64,000 nucleotides of DNA from Alkalinema pantanalense (GCF_050753345.1 NZ_JBLZFX010000008.1:1-64000), one strand, 5' to 3'. Shown: positions 26,408 to 35,135, counted from the stretch's first letter. The notes: generated from the letters alone by a model not told the origin. A program made the numbers and translations.

Positions 26408-26815
26408 TTAGGCAGAGGGACTGCGCCAGGGGAAATGCTGCTGTAGGACAGACCAGCGGGAACAGTACCAGTAATCAATATGAGAAATAATGAGTCCTTG
26501 ATCGTTGGTAATTAACTCGCTCCAGCCGGAAATGGCAATGCGGGGTTGCCAGGGGAGAGGAGTCGTCCAGTGTAAAGTCCAGTCAGTACGGATGTTGGGG
26601 CCGTCTTGGGTGATGTTGTGTAAATCGAGCCGGACTTCGCGAAACCATTGTTGAATAAAGCCAATCATCTGGCGATAGCGATCGACCCCCCGAAACTCGT
26701 TCAACGGATCTTTGAAAAATACATCCGCTGCGTAAATGCTATAGGTTTGATCGTTGGGGAAACGATCGTAATCTTGGCGCAAAATTTGTAGGAGATTGGG
26801 CTGAGTCTGATCCAT
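26408..26815 (-). CDS. DUF2358 family protein
   Basis: A 135-residue protein if started at the ATG at 26815 (MDQTQPNLLQILRQDYDRFP); an in-frame start at 26845 is possible. YAADVFFKDPLNEFRGVDRYRQM is typical of DUF2358, an NTF2-like fold shared by cyanobacteria and plastids. The function is not known. It is followed by the ArsA gene and preceded by the Nudix gene, all on the minus strand and possibly co-transcribed. Confidence 0.85.
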   Translation of the reverse strand: MDQTQPNLLQILRQDYDRFPNDQTYSIYAADVFFKDPLNEFRGVDRYRQMIGFIQQWFREVRLDLHNITQDGPNIRTDWTLHWTTPLPWQPRIAISGWSELITNDQGLIISHIDYWYCSRWSVLQQHFPWRSPSA

Positions 26816-26850
26816 AACCACCTGAATGAACGAACTGATGGCCACCCTCT

Positions 26851-27408
26851 CTAGGCCGATCGCAGGAGCCCCGCTACTTGCAATGCCGGAATAAAGTGAG
26901 GCATCAAAATGGGTTCAAGGGCTGCTAATTGGTTGAGCGAATGCCATTTGTAAGCTGTATGTTCACCATTCAGCCGAATTTCGGGTACTGTTTGATCACA
27001 CTCTAGGGCAAACATTTCCAAGTGCAATTTAACATCCGGTTCATCGATCGTATATGTGCCACACTCCCGTAAGGACATCTCATCGGCCAACTTCCACCCA
27101 ATTTCTTCCTGAAATTCCTGGATGAGATGATCACGACAAAATTGCGGTCGATCGTGAATCCAATCAATATTATCGATGTAACCGGAAACCGTGCTCCATT
27201 TGCCCGAAAACTGCACTAGGTTCGATCGCTCCAACAACAGAATGCGATCGCCCTGCAGGACATAGCCCGTCACACCGACCTTGATGGGGACATGGCGAAA
27301 ATTCAGCACCCGATCGGTCGTGGCTAACGTTCCCAAGTTATCTGCTGCTGCGACTTGCAATAAATAGGAACGTAAACTCGCACGATCGGGGAAAAATACT
27401 TGTTTCAT
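26851..27408 (-). CDS. Nudix-type hydrolase with altered Nudix box
   Basis: The ATG at 27408 (MKQVFFPDRASLRSYLLQ) gives a 185-residue protein; an upstream frame start at 27573 adds a less likely 55-residue extension. The central beta-rich fold has VGVTGYVLQGDRILLLERSN and a Nudix helix QEFQEEIGW. The usual REUxEExGU box therefore starts with Gln instead of Arg, and the upstream Gly spacing is longer than usual. The Glu metal ligands remain. The substrate is unknown; activity may be changed. Confidence 0.78.
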   Translation of the reverse strand: MKQVFFPDRASLRSYLLQVAAADNLGTLATTDRVLNFRHVPIKVGVTGYVLQGDRILLLERSNLVQFSGKWSTVSGYIDNIDWIHDRPQFCRDHLIQEFQEEIGWKLADEMSLRECGTYTIDEPDVKLHLEMFALECDQTVPEIRLNGEHTAYKWHSLNQLAALEPILMPHFIPALQVAGLLRSA

Positions 27409-27623
27409 AATTTCCACGTTTGCATACCTCTCCCCTGAATCGGATTCATTTGAATTCCCATGGACTCGACCTTTTAATTGAATAGCAGATTTATTGAATG
27501 ACGGGTCAAACTGGATAAACCCGGATAAGCAGCGCACCCGATCGATTAAACAATCTAGTTGAACATTGAGCAATTTGAATGTTTAGAGATTCGTATGTTG
27601 AGTAATGCGAACATCTAGTCATC

Positions 27624-28190
27624 TTAAGGATCCACTTCAGGCCACAATCGTTCTAATTGGTAGCGCCATGCGGCCAAGGTTTGCTGTTTCGCTGCTTCGC
27701 TGTCTTCCAAATCTCCCATCACCCCTTCAGTATAAAAGTGTTCCAACGTTTGCAAGGTGGCCTCCATTGTCTGCCCTTGTAACTTTGCGGCTCTGATGAT
27801 TTGGCGAACTTGTTTTTCAATGAAGGTGTTAAAGACGGTATTGAACCCATCTTGAAACAAAATAATCAAGCGTTGAATGGCAGCCTTGAAATCTTCCGGC
27901 ACTAAACTTTCACAGGCATGGTGAAATACTGCCCATAGGACATCTTGTTGGATGGCGTAGCGGGTTTCCTGGGTTTCATCAAAGTTGGCTTCTAGCAACT
28001 CCTGCAAAAATGCCTGTGCTTCCACAGCAGGTGCGATCGGGACTAGCATCCGTAGCCACGTTTGATCGTCCGATAGCAAAACCAAGAGACGGAAGCCATC
28101 CTGCTCAATTTGATAGGAGCCGGGGGCTAGGGCTTGGGCGCGATCGCCAAAAAGCGTGGCTAGAATGTTCGGAATTTCTTGAGGCGTCAT
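27624..28190 (-). CDS. Conserved hypothetical protein (cyanobacterial)
   Basis: A 188-residue soluble protein starting MTPQEIPNILATLFGDRAQA. The N-terminal ~110 residues have alternating strands and helices (YQIEQDGFRLLVLLSDDQTW, LRMLVPIAP) recalling YbjN/type III chaperone-like folds. A helical C-terminus follows (FYTEGVMGDLEDSEAAKQQT). No family is firmly recognised. A 14-bp tandem repeat starts immediately upstream of its ATG, leaving no clear Shine-Dalgarno sequence. Confidence 0.75.
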   Translation of the reverse strand: MTPQEIPNILATLFGDRAQALAPGSYQIEQDGFRLLVLLSDDQTWLRMLVPIAPAVEAQAFLQELLEANFDETQETRYAIQQDVLWAVFHHACESLVPEDFKAAIQRLIILFQDGFNTVFNTFIEKQVRQIIRAAKLQGQTMEATLQTLEHFYTEGVMGDLEDSEAAKQQTLAAWRYQLERLWPEVDP

Positions 28191-28191
28191 A

Positions 28192-28274
28192 GTTTCAGAC
28201 GGGACGTTTCAGACGGGACGTTTCAGACGGGATGTTTTTAGACGGGATGTTTCAGACGGGATGTTTTTAGACAG
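28192..28274. repeat. Short tandem repeat, 14-bp unit, about six copies
   Basis: Units of GTTTCAGACGGGAC/T, two of them in a variant GTTTTTAGACGGGAT or GTTTTTAGACAG form, run head to tail. The array directly abuts the start codon of the minus-strand gene ending at 28190. Confidence 0.85.
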
Positions 28275-28436
28275 CAGCCTACAGGGTCTAGGTTACAAGG
28301 CAGAGGGGACACCTCGCTATCCCTCGATCGTTAGAGCCTTACTTCTCCATCCTTGCCGTCCGATCGTCCTTTAGAATCATTAGCGGTGGTTCAACCCAGG
28401 CTGCCAGTCCATACTCCTTACAGGTGATGATCGAAA

Positions 28437-28661
28437 ATGGCAATGTCCAAAATAGAAACCAAGCAATTACTAGAGCGCGTCATTTTTGATGACTCTACGG
28501 CTCAGGATTGGGTGCAGGATGTGTGGGGCTTGAGTCCAATGCTGGGAGACAGTGCGGCCAAGTTGCTAGAAGTGTTTGAACAATTGATCGAATATTGCCC
28601 AGAAGAACCCTTGGAGCATTTGCTACACCAGATTTACCAAGAACAGATGGAGTCCTCCTAG
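28437..28661 (+). CDS. Small conserved hypothetical protein
   Basis: A 74-residue acidic helical protein (MAMSKIETKQLLERVIFDDS; a second ATG lies two codons later). The C-terminus has LLEVFEQLIEYCPEEPLEHL. No TM or known motif is seen. The family is not recognised. It is convergent with the ABC-type binding protein gene, 12 bp away, across a 14-bp palindrome TCCTCCTAGGAGGA (28653-28666). Confidence 0.65.
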   Translation: MAMSKIETKQLLERVIFDDSTAQDWVQDVWGLSPMLGDSAAKLLEVFEQLIEYCPEEPLEHLLHQIYQEQMESS

Positions 28662-28673
28662 GAGGATCCATTC

Positions 28674-30155
28674 CTAGGGAGATCCATTCGGCGAAGCGAT
28701 CGAGGACACGGGAACAAAATCGTAGCCAGTGCCTGAAGCGCGGCCTGGTTTCACCGTAATCAAAACCGCTGCACTATTGCGATCTCGGGATGGCAAAAAC
28801 TGAATTCCGTTAGCTGCTCCGTTAGCTGCAAAATCGGGTTTTACCAAAGTTTGTTGAATCTGAGATCGCACCTGTTCTCGGAATGCCTTAGTTTCCTGCG
28901 GATTGGCTGTTCCGGGACGCTGTGAGGTGGTTTGCAAGGCTTGCTCAATGGCTTGGAAGGCGTCAAAGGCCATCGCGGTGCGCCAGTTCACCGACCCGCC
29001 CCACAGTTGACGGGCATTGCGGGGAAAGGGGTTATTGGGAAAGGCATCGGGATGCCAGGGCACTGCCAAGACCAGCCCCTTGATATCAGCCTGTCCTGTC
29101 TGTAGGGTCTTAAACGTAAACAGCGTTGAACTGCCGTAGAGGGGCAGTCGTCCTTGATTGGCCCGCGCAAACCCAATGGCGCGATCTAGCCGATCGATAT
29201 AGGGAGCTAGAAAGATCCCTTCGGCACCAGAACTGACGAGTTTGGGGATGACCACCTCAGGATTAAAATCTGGAGCCGACAGATCGCAAGGGACATTGAT
29301 GTACTGGGCCTGTAAATCAAAGAGGGCTGCAATAAATTCATCCCGTGACGTTTTCGGTTCTTCCGTTTGGGCATCGGCGCAGACGGCTAGCTTAGTTTTG
29401 CGATCGGTTTGAACAGCGTATTTTGCAATCAAATTAGCCACTGATCGGACGTTCGGGACTGTCCGGAAAATATGATCGCCAACGTCGGTTAAATTTTTGC
29501 CAAAACTGGTGGGCGAAATCATAACTAACTTCCCAGCTTGATAGATGGGTGCTCCAGCGAGGGAGGCATTGCTAGCGTTATGGCCGACGACCGCCACGAC
29601 CTCGGAATCGTTGATTAGATGGGTGGCAATGGCTTTAACAATTTCAGGGTTGTTGTCATCATTGGCAATCAGAATCTTGGTTGCAAAGTTACGATTCTGT
29701 TGATTTCGTTCTGTTTGCGACTGGGCCACCCCTCGCAAAATTTCCTTGGCAACATTCAAGTTACTCCCGATCGGGACGCTAACGGCGATCGTAAAAACGG
29801 TTCTGCCCTGTTGCTCCAAAAGGATAGCTTTCGCGTTATTTAAATAAATCCGCGTTTCTGGATCATTGGGCTGGGCGGCTAACGCAGTTTCAAATTGGGA
29901 GATGGCCCGTGGGAAATCCCCCTGACTAAAGGCTTGCACTCCTTGAGTTTTGTCTGGGCTGGCATTGTCCAGAATGAGTAGTTGGTTTCCAAAACTGAGT
30001 CGATCGTTGAGATTGCCTGTCGTGAGTTGATTCAGATTGGTCGGCAGTTGGATCTGCATCCCCGATCGTTGTAGCCACCACAGCCCTGTTCCCAACAATC
30101 CAGCAGTAATCAAGAAAGCCAAAATTAAGGCAACAGTATCGTTCTTGCGCTGCAT
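28674..30155 (-). CDS. Membrane-anchored ABC-type substrate-binding protein (Leu/Ile/Val-type fold) with TPR
   Basis: A 493-residue protein. An N-terminal TM anchor (VALILAFLITAGLLGTGLWWL) is followed by a TPR-like unit (GVQAFSQGDFPRAISQFETA). From about residue 120 a periplasmic type I binding fold reads FTIAVSVPIGSNLNVAKEIL, AVVGHNASNASLAGAPIYQA and VMISPTSFGKNLTDVGDHIF. It resembles branched-chain amino acid receptors, but no permease or ATPase genes are nearby. A sensory rather than transport role is possible (inference). Confidence 0.85.
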   Translation of the reverse strand: MQRKNDTVALILAFLITAGLLGTGLWWLQRSGMQIQLPTNLNQLTTGNLNDRLSFGNQLLILDNASPDKTQGVQAFSQGDFPRAISQFETALAAQPNDPETRIYLNNAKAILLEQQGRTVFTIAVSVPIGSNLNVAKEILRGVAQSQTERNQQNRNFATKILIANDDNNPEIVKAIATHLINDSEVVAVVGHNASNASLAGAPIYQAGKLVMISPTSFGKNLTDVGDHIFRTVPNVRSVANLIAKYAVQTDRKTKLAVCADAQTEEPKTSRDEFIAALFDLQAQYINVPCDLSAPDFNPEVVIPKLVSSGAEGIFLAPYIDRLDRAIGFARANQGRLPLYGSSTLFTFKTLQTGQADIKGLVLAVPWHPDAFPNNPFPRNARQLWGGSVNWRTAMAFDAFQAIEQALQTTSQRPGTANPQETKAFREQVRSQIQQTLVKPDFAANGAANGIQFLPSRDRNSAAVLITVKPGRASGTGYDFVPVSSIASPNGSP

Positions 30156-30237
30156 TACTCATCCTACGGCTAACACACCTGTGCTATCAGCCTATAGCAT
30201 TCCAGCGATATCATCCTAAGCATCCTACCGTTAGCAC

Positions 30238-30315
30238 CTCAAGTTGAAATCTCAAGTTGAAATCTCAAGTTGGAATCTCAAGTTGAAATCTCAAGTTGGA
30301 ATCTCAAGTTCAACT
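30238..30315. repeat. Short tandem repeat, 13-bp unit, six copies
   Basis: Units CTCAAGTTGAAAT, CTCAAGTTGGAAT and a last CTCAAGTTCAACT run head to tail. It lies in the leader/promoter region of the minus-strand binding-protein gene. Confidence 0.9.
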
Positions 30316-30365
30316 TTCCACCGCGAGCAATCTAGCGTTCGCAAAAGCCAGCTTTAGCAACCTAC

Positions 30366-30392
30366 AAAAAGCCCCCAGCAATTGCCAGGGGA
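30366..30392 (-). terminator. Probable terminator of the DUF4912 gene
   Basis: Read on the minus strand, CCCC and GGGG arms around a GCAATTGC centre are followed by CTTTTTG. It lies about 220 bp beyond the DUF4912 stop codon. Confidence 0.5.
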
Positions 30393-30419
30393 CAGGAAGG
30401 GAGAGATCAAACTTGCTAG

Positions 30420-30493
30420 AGGGAGCATTCTCAACGATCGCTGTAGATTTCAGCTTTCACTGGCGATCGTTGGATGCTTAGCTAATGCTCCCT
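30420..30493. repeat. Composite inverted repeat
   Basis: AGGGAGCATT (30420-30429) pairs with AATGCTCCCT (30484-30493), and AACGATCGC (30433-30441) pairs with GCGATCGTT (30463-30471). The two stems are nested and could form a long imperfect hairpin. No T-run follows. Confidence 0.65.
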
Positions 30494-30610
30494 ACGGACT
30501 GGGAGACGCAAATTCCGCAAAGTTTATTGAGGCTTTACACACGGCCAGTTACGAACCTCAATCAACTTTCAAGCAACCAACTTTTGAGCAATCAACGTTC
30601 AAGCAGCGGA

Positions 30611-31852
30611 CTAGGAAGGAATATCGATCCATTCTTCGATCGCTTCTTCCTTGGTGTTCGTCCGGCGTTCTAGGGTTTGCCGCTCAAAGTTCATGTGGAT
30701 AGCCCGGTTTTGCTCACCATCTGCCGCCACCGCAAAGATGGGGAAGTTAAGCACACCATCTTGGAAGGACATCTGGAAGCGGAAAGTGCCGTCGGAATTA
30801 AGCTTGATGGGTTTGCCATCGACGTAAACGGTCGCATCCGGCTCGGTTGCGCCATATACAATCAGTTCCGCGTCGGCAATCAGCCAGAACTTGCGAGGAC
30901 GGGGAGGCGCAGCCGAAGCCGAGAAGCCAGCCCCCGACATGGTCAGACCAGACACCGTCGGGATCGCCCACATGCCCACGCCGGATGGGAAGACATAGGA
31001 GCTGAGGCTCTCGATGTGTTGAATCGAACCAGCCACCGATCCCGGAATGTGCTGCATAGAACCGTAGAGAGAGCCCGCAACCCGCATGGCTTCAACATCA
31101 CCGGCCAAACCAAACATTTCTGCGTGCGTTCCAACTCCACCCTGTGCCGTCGCCATTGCCGCAGCCTTCTTGCTGGGGGGAACCAGCTCTGTGAAGGTCT
31201 TTCCGGCTAGGTCTTCTTCCCAGGAAATGGTCAAGAAATGATCTTCAATCCAATCAGAGGGGTATACCGGAGGAATCCGTACCGCTGCCGATCGAGCCAA
31301 ACTTAGCCAACGACCATCCCAAGCCCGATAGCCAATCTCCACAACATAATCGCGATCGCTGACTGGAACCGGCAGGTACCACTCCCGAGACAGCTCATCG
31401 CAACTGTACTCCTGCAAACTGTGGGGCGCTTGGTAGTTGACATTAATGTCAGTGACGTCATAGAGGCGCAACGCTAACTGTTGGCCGCCTTCCCGGCGCA
31501 GTTCATCCTTGTGCTCGTTGGGGATATCCCAGTAAGCGTAGGCCCATTGCGGGTCTCGGGGCAGCAACACAATCCGGCTTTCACCGTAGCCACCGGGCAG
31601 ATCGGACAGGGCTTCATCAACATCAGCGAGGGTTAGGTCAGCTAGGGGCATTTCAATACTCTCAACAGCGGCAGCTTGCAAACCATACTTCGAGGCTTCG
31701 ATCGTGGCTTCTTCGGATCCTTGTCTGGCGACGATCGCGGTGAGTAGCTGATCCTTCCGCATTCGACTGTAACGGGAGACGCCTACGGCGCTGGCCACTC
31801 GGCGTAACTGCCGCAGTGTCATCTCGCTCAATGGAATTCCTTCTTGAATCAT
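30611..31852 (-). CDS. DUF4912 domain protein with N-terminal SAP/Rho-N-like segment
   Basis: The ATG at 31852 (MIQEGIPLSEMTLRQLRRVA) is chosen because GGAGGTG lies 2-8 nt upstream; a longer frame start at 31924 lacks this. Residues 8-45 (MTLRQLRRVASAVGVSRYSR) resemble a SAP/Rho N-terminal helix pair. DUF4912 (about 90-200) has ESRIVLLPRDPQWAYAYWDI and YEVEIGYR-like strands. A Gly/Ala-rich middle and a C-terminal beta domain (IVYGATEPDATVYVDGKPIK) complete the 413 residues. It is a conserved cyanobacterial protein of unknown role. Confidence 0.85.
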   Translation of the reverse strand: MIQEGIPLSEMTLRQLRRVASAVGVSRYSRMRKDQLLTAIVARQGSEEATIEASKYGLQAAAVESIEMPLADLTLADVDEALSDLPGGYGESRIVLLPRDPQWAYAYWDIPNEHKDELRREGGQQLALRLYDVTDINVNYQAPHSLQEYSCDELSREWYLPVPVSDRDYVVEIGYRAWDGRWLSLARSAAVRIPPVYPSDWIEDHFLTISWEEDLAGKTFTELVPPSKKAAAMATAQGGVGTHAEMFGLAGDVEAMRVAGSLYGSMQHIPGSVAGSIQHIESLSSYVFPSGVGMWAIPTVSGLTMSGAGFSASAAPPRPRKFWLIADAELIVYGATEPDATVYVDGKPIKLNSDGTFRFQMSFQDGVLNFPIFAVAADGEQNRAIHMNFERQTLERRTNTKEEAIEEWIDIPS

Positions 31853-32302
31853 GGCACCTCCAATTTCTTTAGCCGAACTTTCTAGCCGAATGGGGGATCG
31901 CAAACCCTTGAGCCTATAGTGCACGGATTCCCCTTGGGGATCAACCCCTGAAACGATCGTTTTATCCGGGTTTCAACCGTTTTATGGGGGTTTCGGGGAT
32001 CGTTATGTCATGATTCCCTAACAAATAGGTATTTATCGAGATCATTCATGTCATGGAAATTTAATATTCAAGCTGATTGGAGTCCATGGCCTTTGACCAC
32101 AGCTTGGATCACCTGCGATCGATCAAGAAGCTAAGGGCAGAAATTTTGAATTTGCAGAAACACGGTAAGCTCAGACAGAGACGTTCCGCCTATCATCGGT
32201 TCATCTTCAAGTTCATCGGTTGCAAGCTCGTTTATTGCAAGTTGGTCTCTCTCTGGGTCTCTCTCATTGCTCAACCGTCTTCACTCTGATATCTGAAGTT
32301 CT
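31853..32302. other. Divergent intergenic region
   Basis: A 450-bp promoter-containing gap between the DUF4912 gene (minus) and the MlaE permease gene (plus). CAAGTT/GTTGCAAG-type short repeats occur near 32205-32245. No gene or RNA is recognised. Confidence 0.4.
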
Positions 32303-33088
32303 ATGGCTACCAGTTCGCTTGCTAAGTGGGGAAATCGTCTCATCGCTGCCTGTTTTTTGGCGGGGCAGGTGGTGGTGCACCTATTGCAAGGCAAAATTCA
32401 CCGCCGCAATACCTTAGAGCAGATGGTGCTGGTTGGCCCAGAATCCCTAGCGATCGCCCTTCTCACTGCGAGTTTTGTGGGGATGGTCTTTACGATTCAG
32501 GTGGCACGGGAATTTATTAATTTGGGTGCAGGTTCAGCAGTGGGTGGGGTGCTCGCGATTTCGCTATCGCGGGAATTGGCTCCAGTTTTAACGGCGGTAA
32601 TTTTAGCGGGACGGGTTGGCTCAGCCTTCGCAGCGGAATTGGGCACGATGCAAGTGACTGAGCAAATTGATGCACTTTATATGCTGCGCACCGATCCGGT
32701 GGATTATTTAGTGATTCCCCGGGTAATTGCCTGTTGTTTGATGTTACCGTTGCTGACGCTGATGTCTCTAGCTACGGGGATGACAGGCGGAATGTTTATT
32801 GCTGATTGGATGTATGGTATTTCCCACCATGTTTTCTTAGATTCAGCCAAGAATTTTGTTAATCTTTGGGATTTGTGTAGCGCTCCCATTAAAGGTGTTG
32901 TGTTTGGATTATTGATTGCGATTATTGGCTCCAGTTGGGGTTTGACAACCACAGGGGGGGCCAAAGGCGTTGGGCAATCGACCACTACTGCGGTTGTTAC
33001 TTCTTTGTTAGCAATTTTTATTACGAACTTTTTCCTTTCTTGGTTAATGTTCCAAGGCCCAGGAAGTGCGGTATTGAACGGGTTATAG
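32303..33088 (+). CDS. mlaE: MlaE/YrbE-family lipid ABC transporter permease
   Basis: A 261-residue integral membrane protein with about five TM helices. The MlaE family signature is present: TIQVAREFINLGAGSAVGGV, SLSRELAPVLTAVILAGRVG, the AELGTMQVTEQIDALYMLRT loop and GSSWGLTTTGGAKGVGQSTT. In cyanobacteria and plastids (TGD1-like) this permease works with an ATPase and an MCE protein in lipid movement across the envelope. Neither partner is next to it here. Confidence 0.93.
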   Translation: MATSSLAKWGNRLIAACFLAGQVVVHLLQGKIHRRNTLEQMVLVGPESLAIALLTASFVGMVFTIQVAREFINLGAGSAVGGVLAISLSRELAPVLTAVILAGRVGSAFAAELGTMQVTEQIDALYMLRTDPVDYLVIPRVIACCLMLPLLTLMSLATGMTGGMFIADWMYGISHHVFLDSAKNFVNLWDLCSAPIKGVVFGLLIAIIGSSWGLTTTGGAKGVGQSTTTAVVTSLLAIFITNFFLSWLMFQGPGSAVLNGL

Positions 33089-33105
33089 TGTTTATCGTGG
33101 GTAGT

Positions 33106-33404
33106 TTATTGTTGGTAAGGATCGTGCTGGGCTAGTAATCGTTCTAACTTTGCTTCGTCAATTCGAGACAGCACTTTTTTGATTCATGCAAATCTCGAGT
33201 GGTTTTGGCTAAACTCAGGGACGAGCCAACTGAAAACATTAACCCCATCCCTAAATATGCTCGAACCCAGGGTCTAACCGGTGCATAGAAAATTCCCATT
33301 GTAGTTGCGGTAATAGAAATCACAAAGGATAGCCAGACTTGAGTGATCCATGCCACACTATGATCCTGACTAGAGGCGAGATTGTTCGGTTTTGATGAGG
33401 TCAT
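33106..33404 (-). CDS. YiaA/YiaB two-helix membrane protein, possible -1 frameshift at C-terminus
   Basis: The 0-frame product (33144-33404, 86 residues) has two TM helices: AWITQVWLSFVISITATTMG and WVRAYLGMGLMFSVGSSLSL, then AKTTRDLHES, and ends in a non-conserved CCLELTKQS. At 33174-33180 the minus strand reads A AAA AAG in phase. A -1 shift there reads KKVLSRIDEAKLERLLAQHD and stops at 33106, restoring the tail expected for this family. So the gene is either frameshifted (one A lost) or uses programmed slippage. Coordinates given cover the shifted product. Function of the family is unknown. Confidence 0.8.
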
Positions 33405-33540
33405 AAGTTGTAAGGCGCTGTCAGTGCTAAAGCGCAGTCAGTTGCAAATATTTTTACTTGCAAAACCCCACTGGTTTAAAGACAGTGCATCTAGTTTGAA
33501 GACAGTGCATTATGGGGCTAGGCAAGTGTTCATTGAACTA

Positions 33541-33582
33541 AAATTTACATCAACAAATTTACATCAACAAATTTACATCAAC
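33541..33582. repeat. Short tandem repeat, 14-bp unit, three exact copies
   Basis: AAATTTACATCAAC is repeated three times head to tail. A 2-copy repeat containing GAAGACAGTGCAT lies just upstream (about 33475-33512). Confidence 0.9.
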
Positions 33583-33620
33583 GGAGTTGCTGATGGATTT
33601 GTTAGTGTATGAGTATTTTG

Positions 33621-34565
33621 CTATTCTCCAAGGGCGATGTTTTCTACGAGATCGGAGAAGTGTTCTGGCTCAAAGAGACTCTGCTCAAATAAACTCTTTA
33701 GGGCGATCGGATGCAGTTGACGATTCCATTCCTGTAAACGCACCATGACTTGTAAAAATGTAAAGGTGAGTTCGATCGTCATCGGTAATCTTTGCAGAAG
33801 CGGAATAGATGCTGATGATGAATGAATAGGTTCTCCCGAAGATGTTTGATCCTGCGCTTGATCCGGCGAGGGTTCATGTGCTTGATCAAAAGGGGTGAGA
33901 AATTCTTGTTGTAAACGTTGTAACTGCACTAGAAACTTGCCACCTAAGGCCCAACGGCTCAGACCCCATACTCGTGCGAGTTGGTAAATCTCCGATTGCA
34001 ACAGATGGACGATCGCCTGTTGGAGATCGCCTGTTGAATGCGCCATTAACCAAAAGTAAATCGAAATTGCACTTCCAGTATGGGTAATGCGGTGGTAGAG
34101 CTGCTGAGATAAATCGTTGGCAAAGTAATCTAGATCAAGGAGCTCCTTAAGTGCCGTCTGAATATCCGGTGCAATGGGTGGCAACGACTTCGTAATTTTT
34201 GTAGTCTGTAGCCACTCTTCTAAATAAGCGCTGACACATTCATCAGAAATGGGTTCAACTTGCATTAAGCTCGTTAAAACCTGTACAAATAATTCGCGAT
34301 CGATGCCAATCACTTGATTAGAAACATGCAAGGGCGTTGCCTTCCAAGGGCAACTGTAGGCGTATTCGGCAGGCTCTGTAAAATGGGTGAGATGATAACT
34401 CAGTTGTTCGCTGCTGAGGTAGCGATCGAGCAAAGTTGTGATACGTGCGCGAGTGTGTAAGTAGTTGGGATGGGATACCCAGGAACCTGCAATATCTCTA
34501 TTTTCGTTAAGCACATTATGGGATGAATGCTGGGGCAAATTTTCAGGAACAAGCAATGTATGCAT
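33621..34565 (-). CDS. Hypothetical protein
   Basis: A 314-residue soluble, mostly helical protein (MHTLLVPENLPQHSSHNVLN). The central part is Leu-rich with ALKELLDLDYFANDLSQQLY and SIYFWLMAHSTGDLQQAIVH. A low-complexity Ser/Asp/Gln stretch (SPDQAQDQTSSGEPIHSSSA) precedes the C-terminal helix LTFTFLQVMVRLQEWNRQL. No signal peptide or catalytic motif is seen and the family is not recognised. Confidence 0.7.
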   Translation of the reverse strand: MHTLLVPENLPQHSSHNVLNENRDIAGSWVSHPNYLHTRARITTLLDRYLSSEQLSYHLTHFTEPAEYAYSCPWKATPLHVSNQVIGIDRELFVQVLTSLMQVEPISDECVSAYLEEWLQTTKITKSLPPIAPDIQTALKELLDLDYFANDLSQQLYHRITHTGSAISIYFWLMAHSTGDLQQAIVHLLQSEIYQLARVWGLSRWALGGKFLVQLQRLQQEFLTPFDQAHEPSPDQAQDQTSSGEPIHSSSASIPLLQRLPMTIELTFTFLQVMVRLQEWNRQLHPIALKSLFEQSLFEPEHFSDLVENIALGE

Positions 34566-35135
34566 ATAGCATTTCCTCCAATGGGGCTGAAGGAGAGAGG
34601 GATGGGCGTGAGGATCCAGCAGTCTAGGGTGGATAGCTCATCCCTCATCAGGGTGCATGTTTCTAGAATGACGCCGAAGTTCCGATCGATTGGCTTAGTT
34701 TTTGGCTGAATTTTTGGCTAAGTCAGATCCCTCTAGTCCAGGATTGCAGGAAAACCCTAGATCGAGGTTGATGCTCAAGTTGAAGTATCAAAGGTGAGAC
34801 TGTTGCGAGACTGTTGCGAGGCGGTTGCGAGGCGGTTCAATCAAGACTTTCCAGCTCAGCTATCCCTAGGGGTTCTTTCCTAGGGGCACTTTCTTAAGGG
34901 CAATATAGTCCTGAAGACATCAAAAAAGTCCTAAAGACATCACAAACTTTTTCTTGCTCTAACCTAACATGCCCAAAACAGAATGGATATCACCCGAGGG
35001 GATGACCCACCTGGATATATTGGGGGACAATGGGCGGCCCTTCGGAAAACTGGATGGCATAATAACTCTGATCGATCGGAGTCAGATCAATCAGAGTCAG
35101 GTGGCTCATCGGAGCAGGTGGTGTGATGATGGCAA
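34566..35135. other. Intergenic region with 11-bp tandem repeat
   Basis: A 570-bp gap without a recognisable gene. It holds four 11-bp units (34796-34838) and stretches of CTAGGGG-type short repeats around 34860-34905. Confidence 0.5.
34796..34838. repeat. Short tandem repeat, 11-bp unit, about four copies
   Basis: GAGACTGTTGC twice, then GAGGCGGTTGC and a shortened GAGGCGGTTC, head to tail. Confidence 0.8.

Larger units (their letters stand above)
30156..30610. other. Intergenic region with tandem repeats, terminator and inverted repeat
   Basis: No gene is seen. It contains the 13-bp tandem repeat (30238-30315), a minus-strand terminator (30366-30392) and a large inverted repeat (30420-30493), each listed separately. 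Confidence 0.55.

Noticed and set aside
28192..33582. Tandem repeats considered as CRISPR arrays
   Set aside because: Units of 13-14 bp run head to tail without unique spacers, and no cas genes are present.
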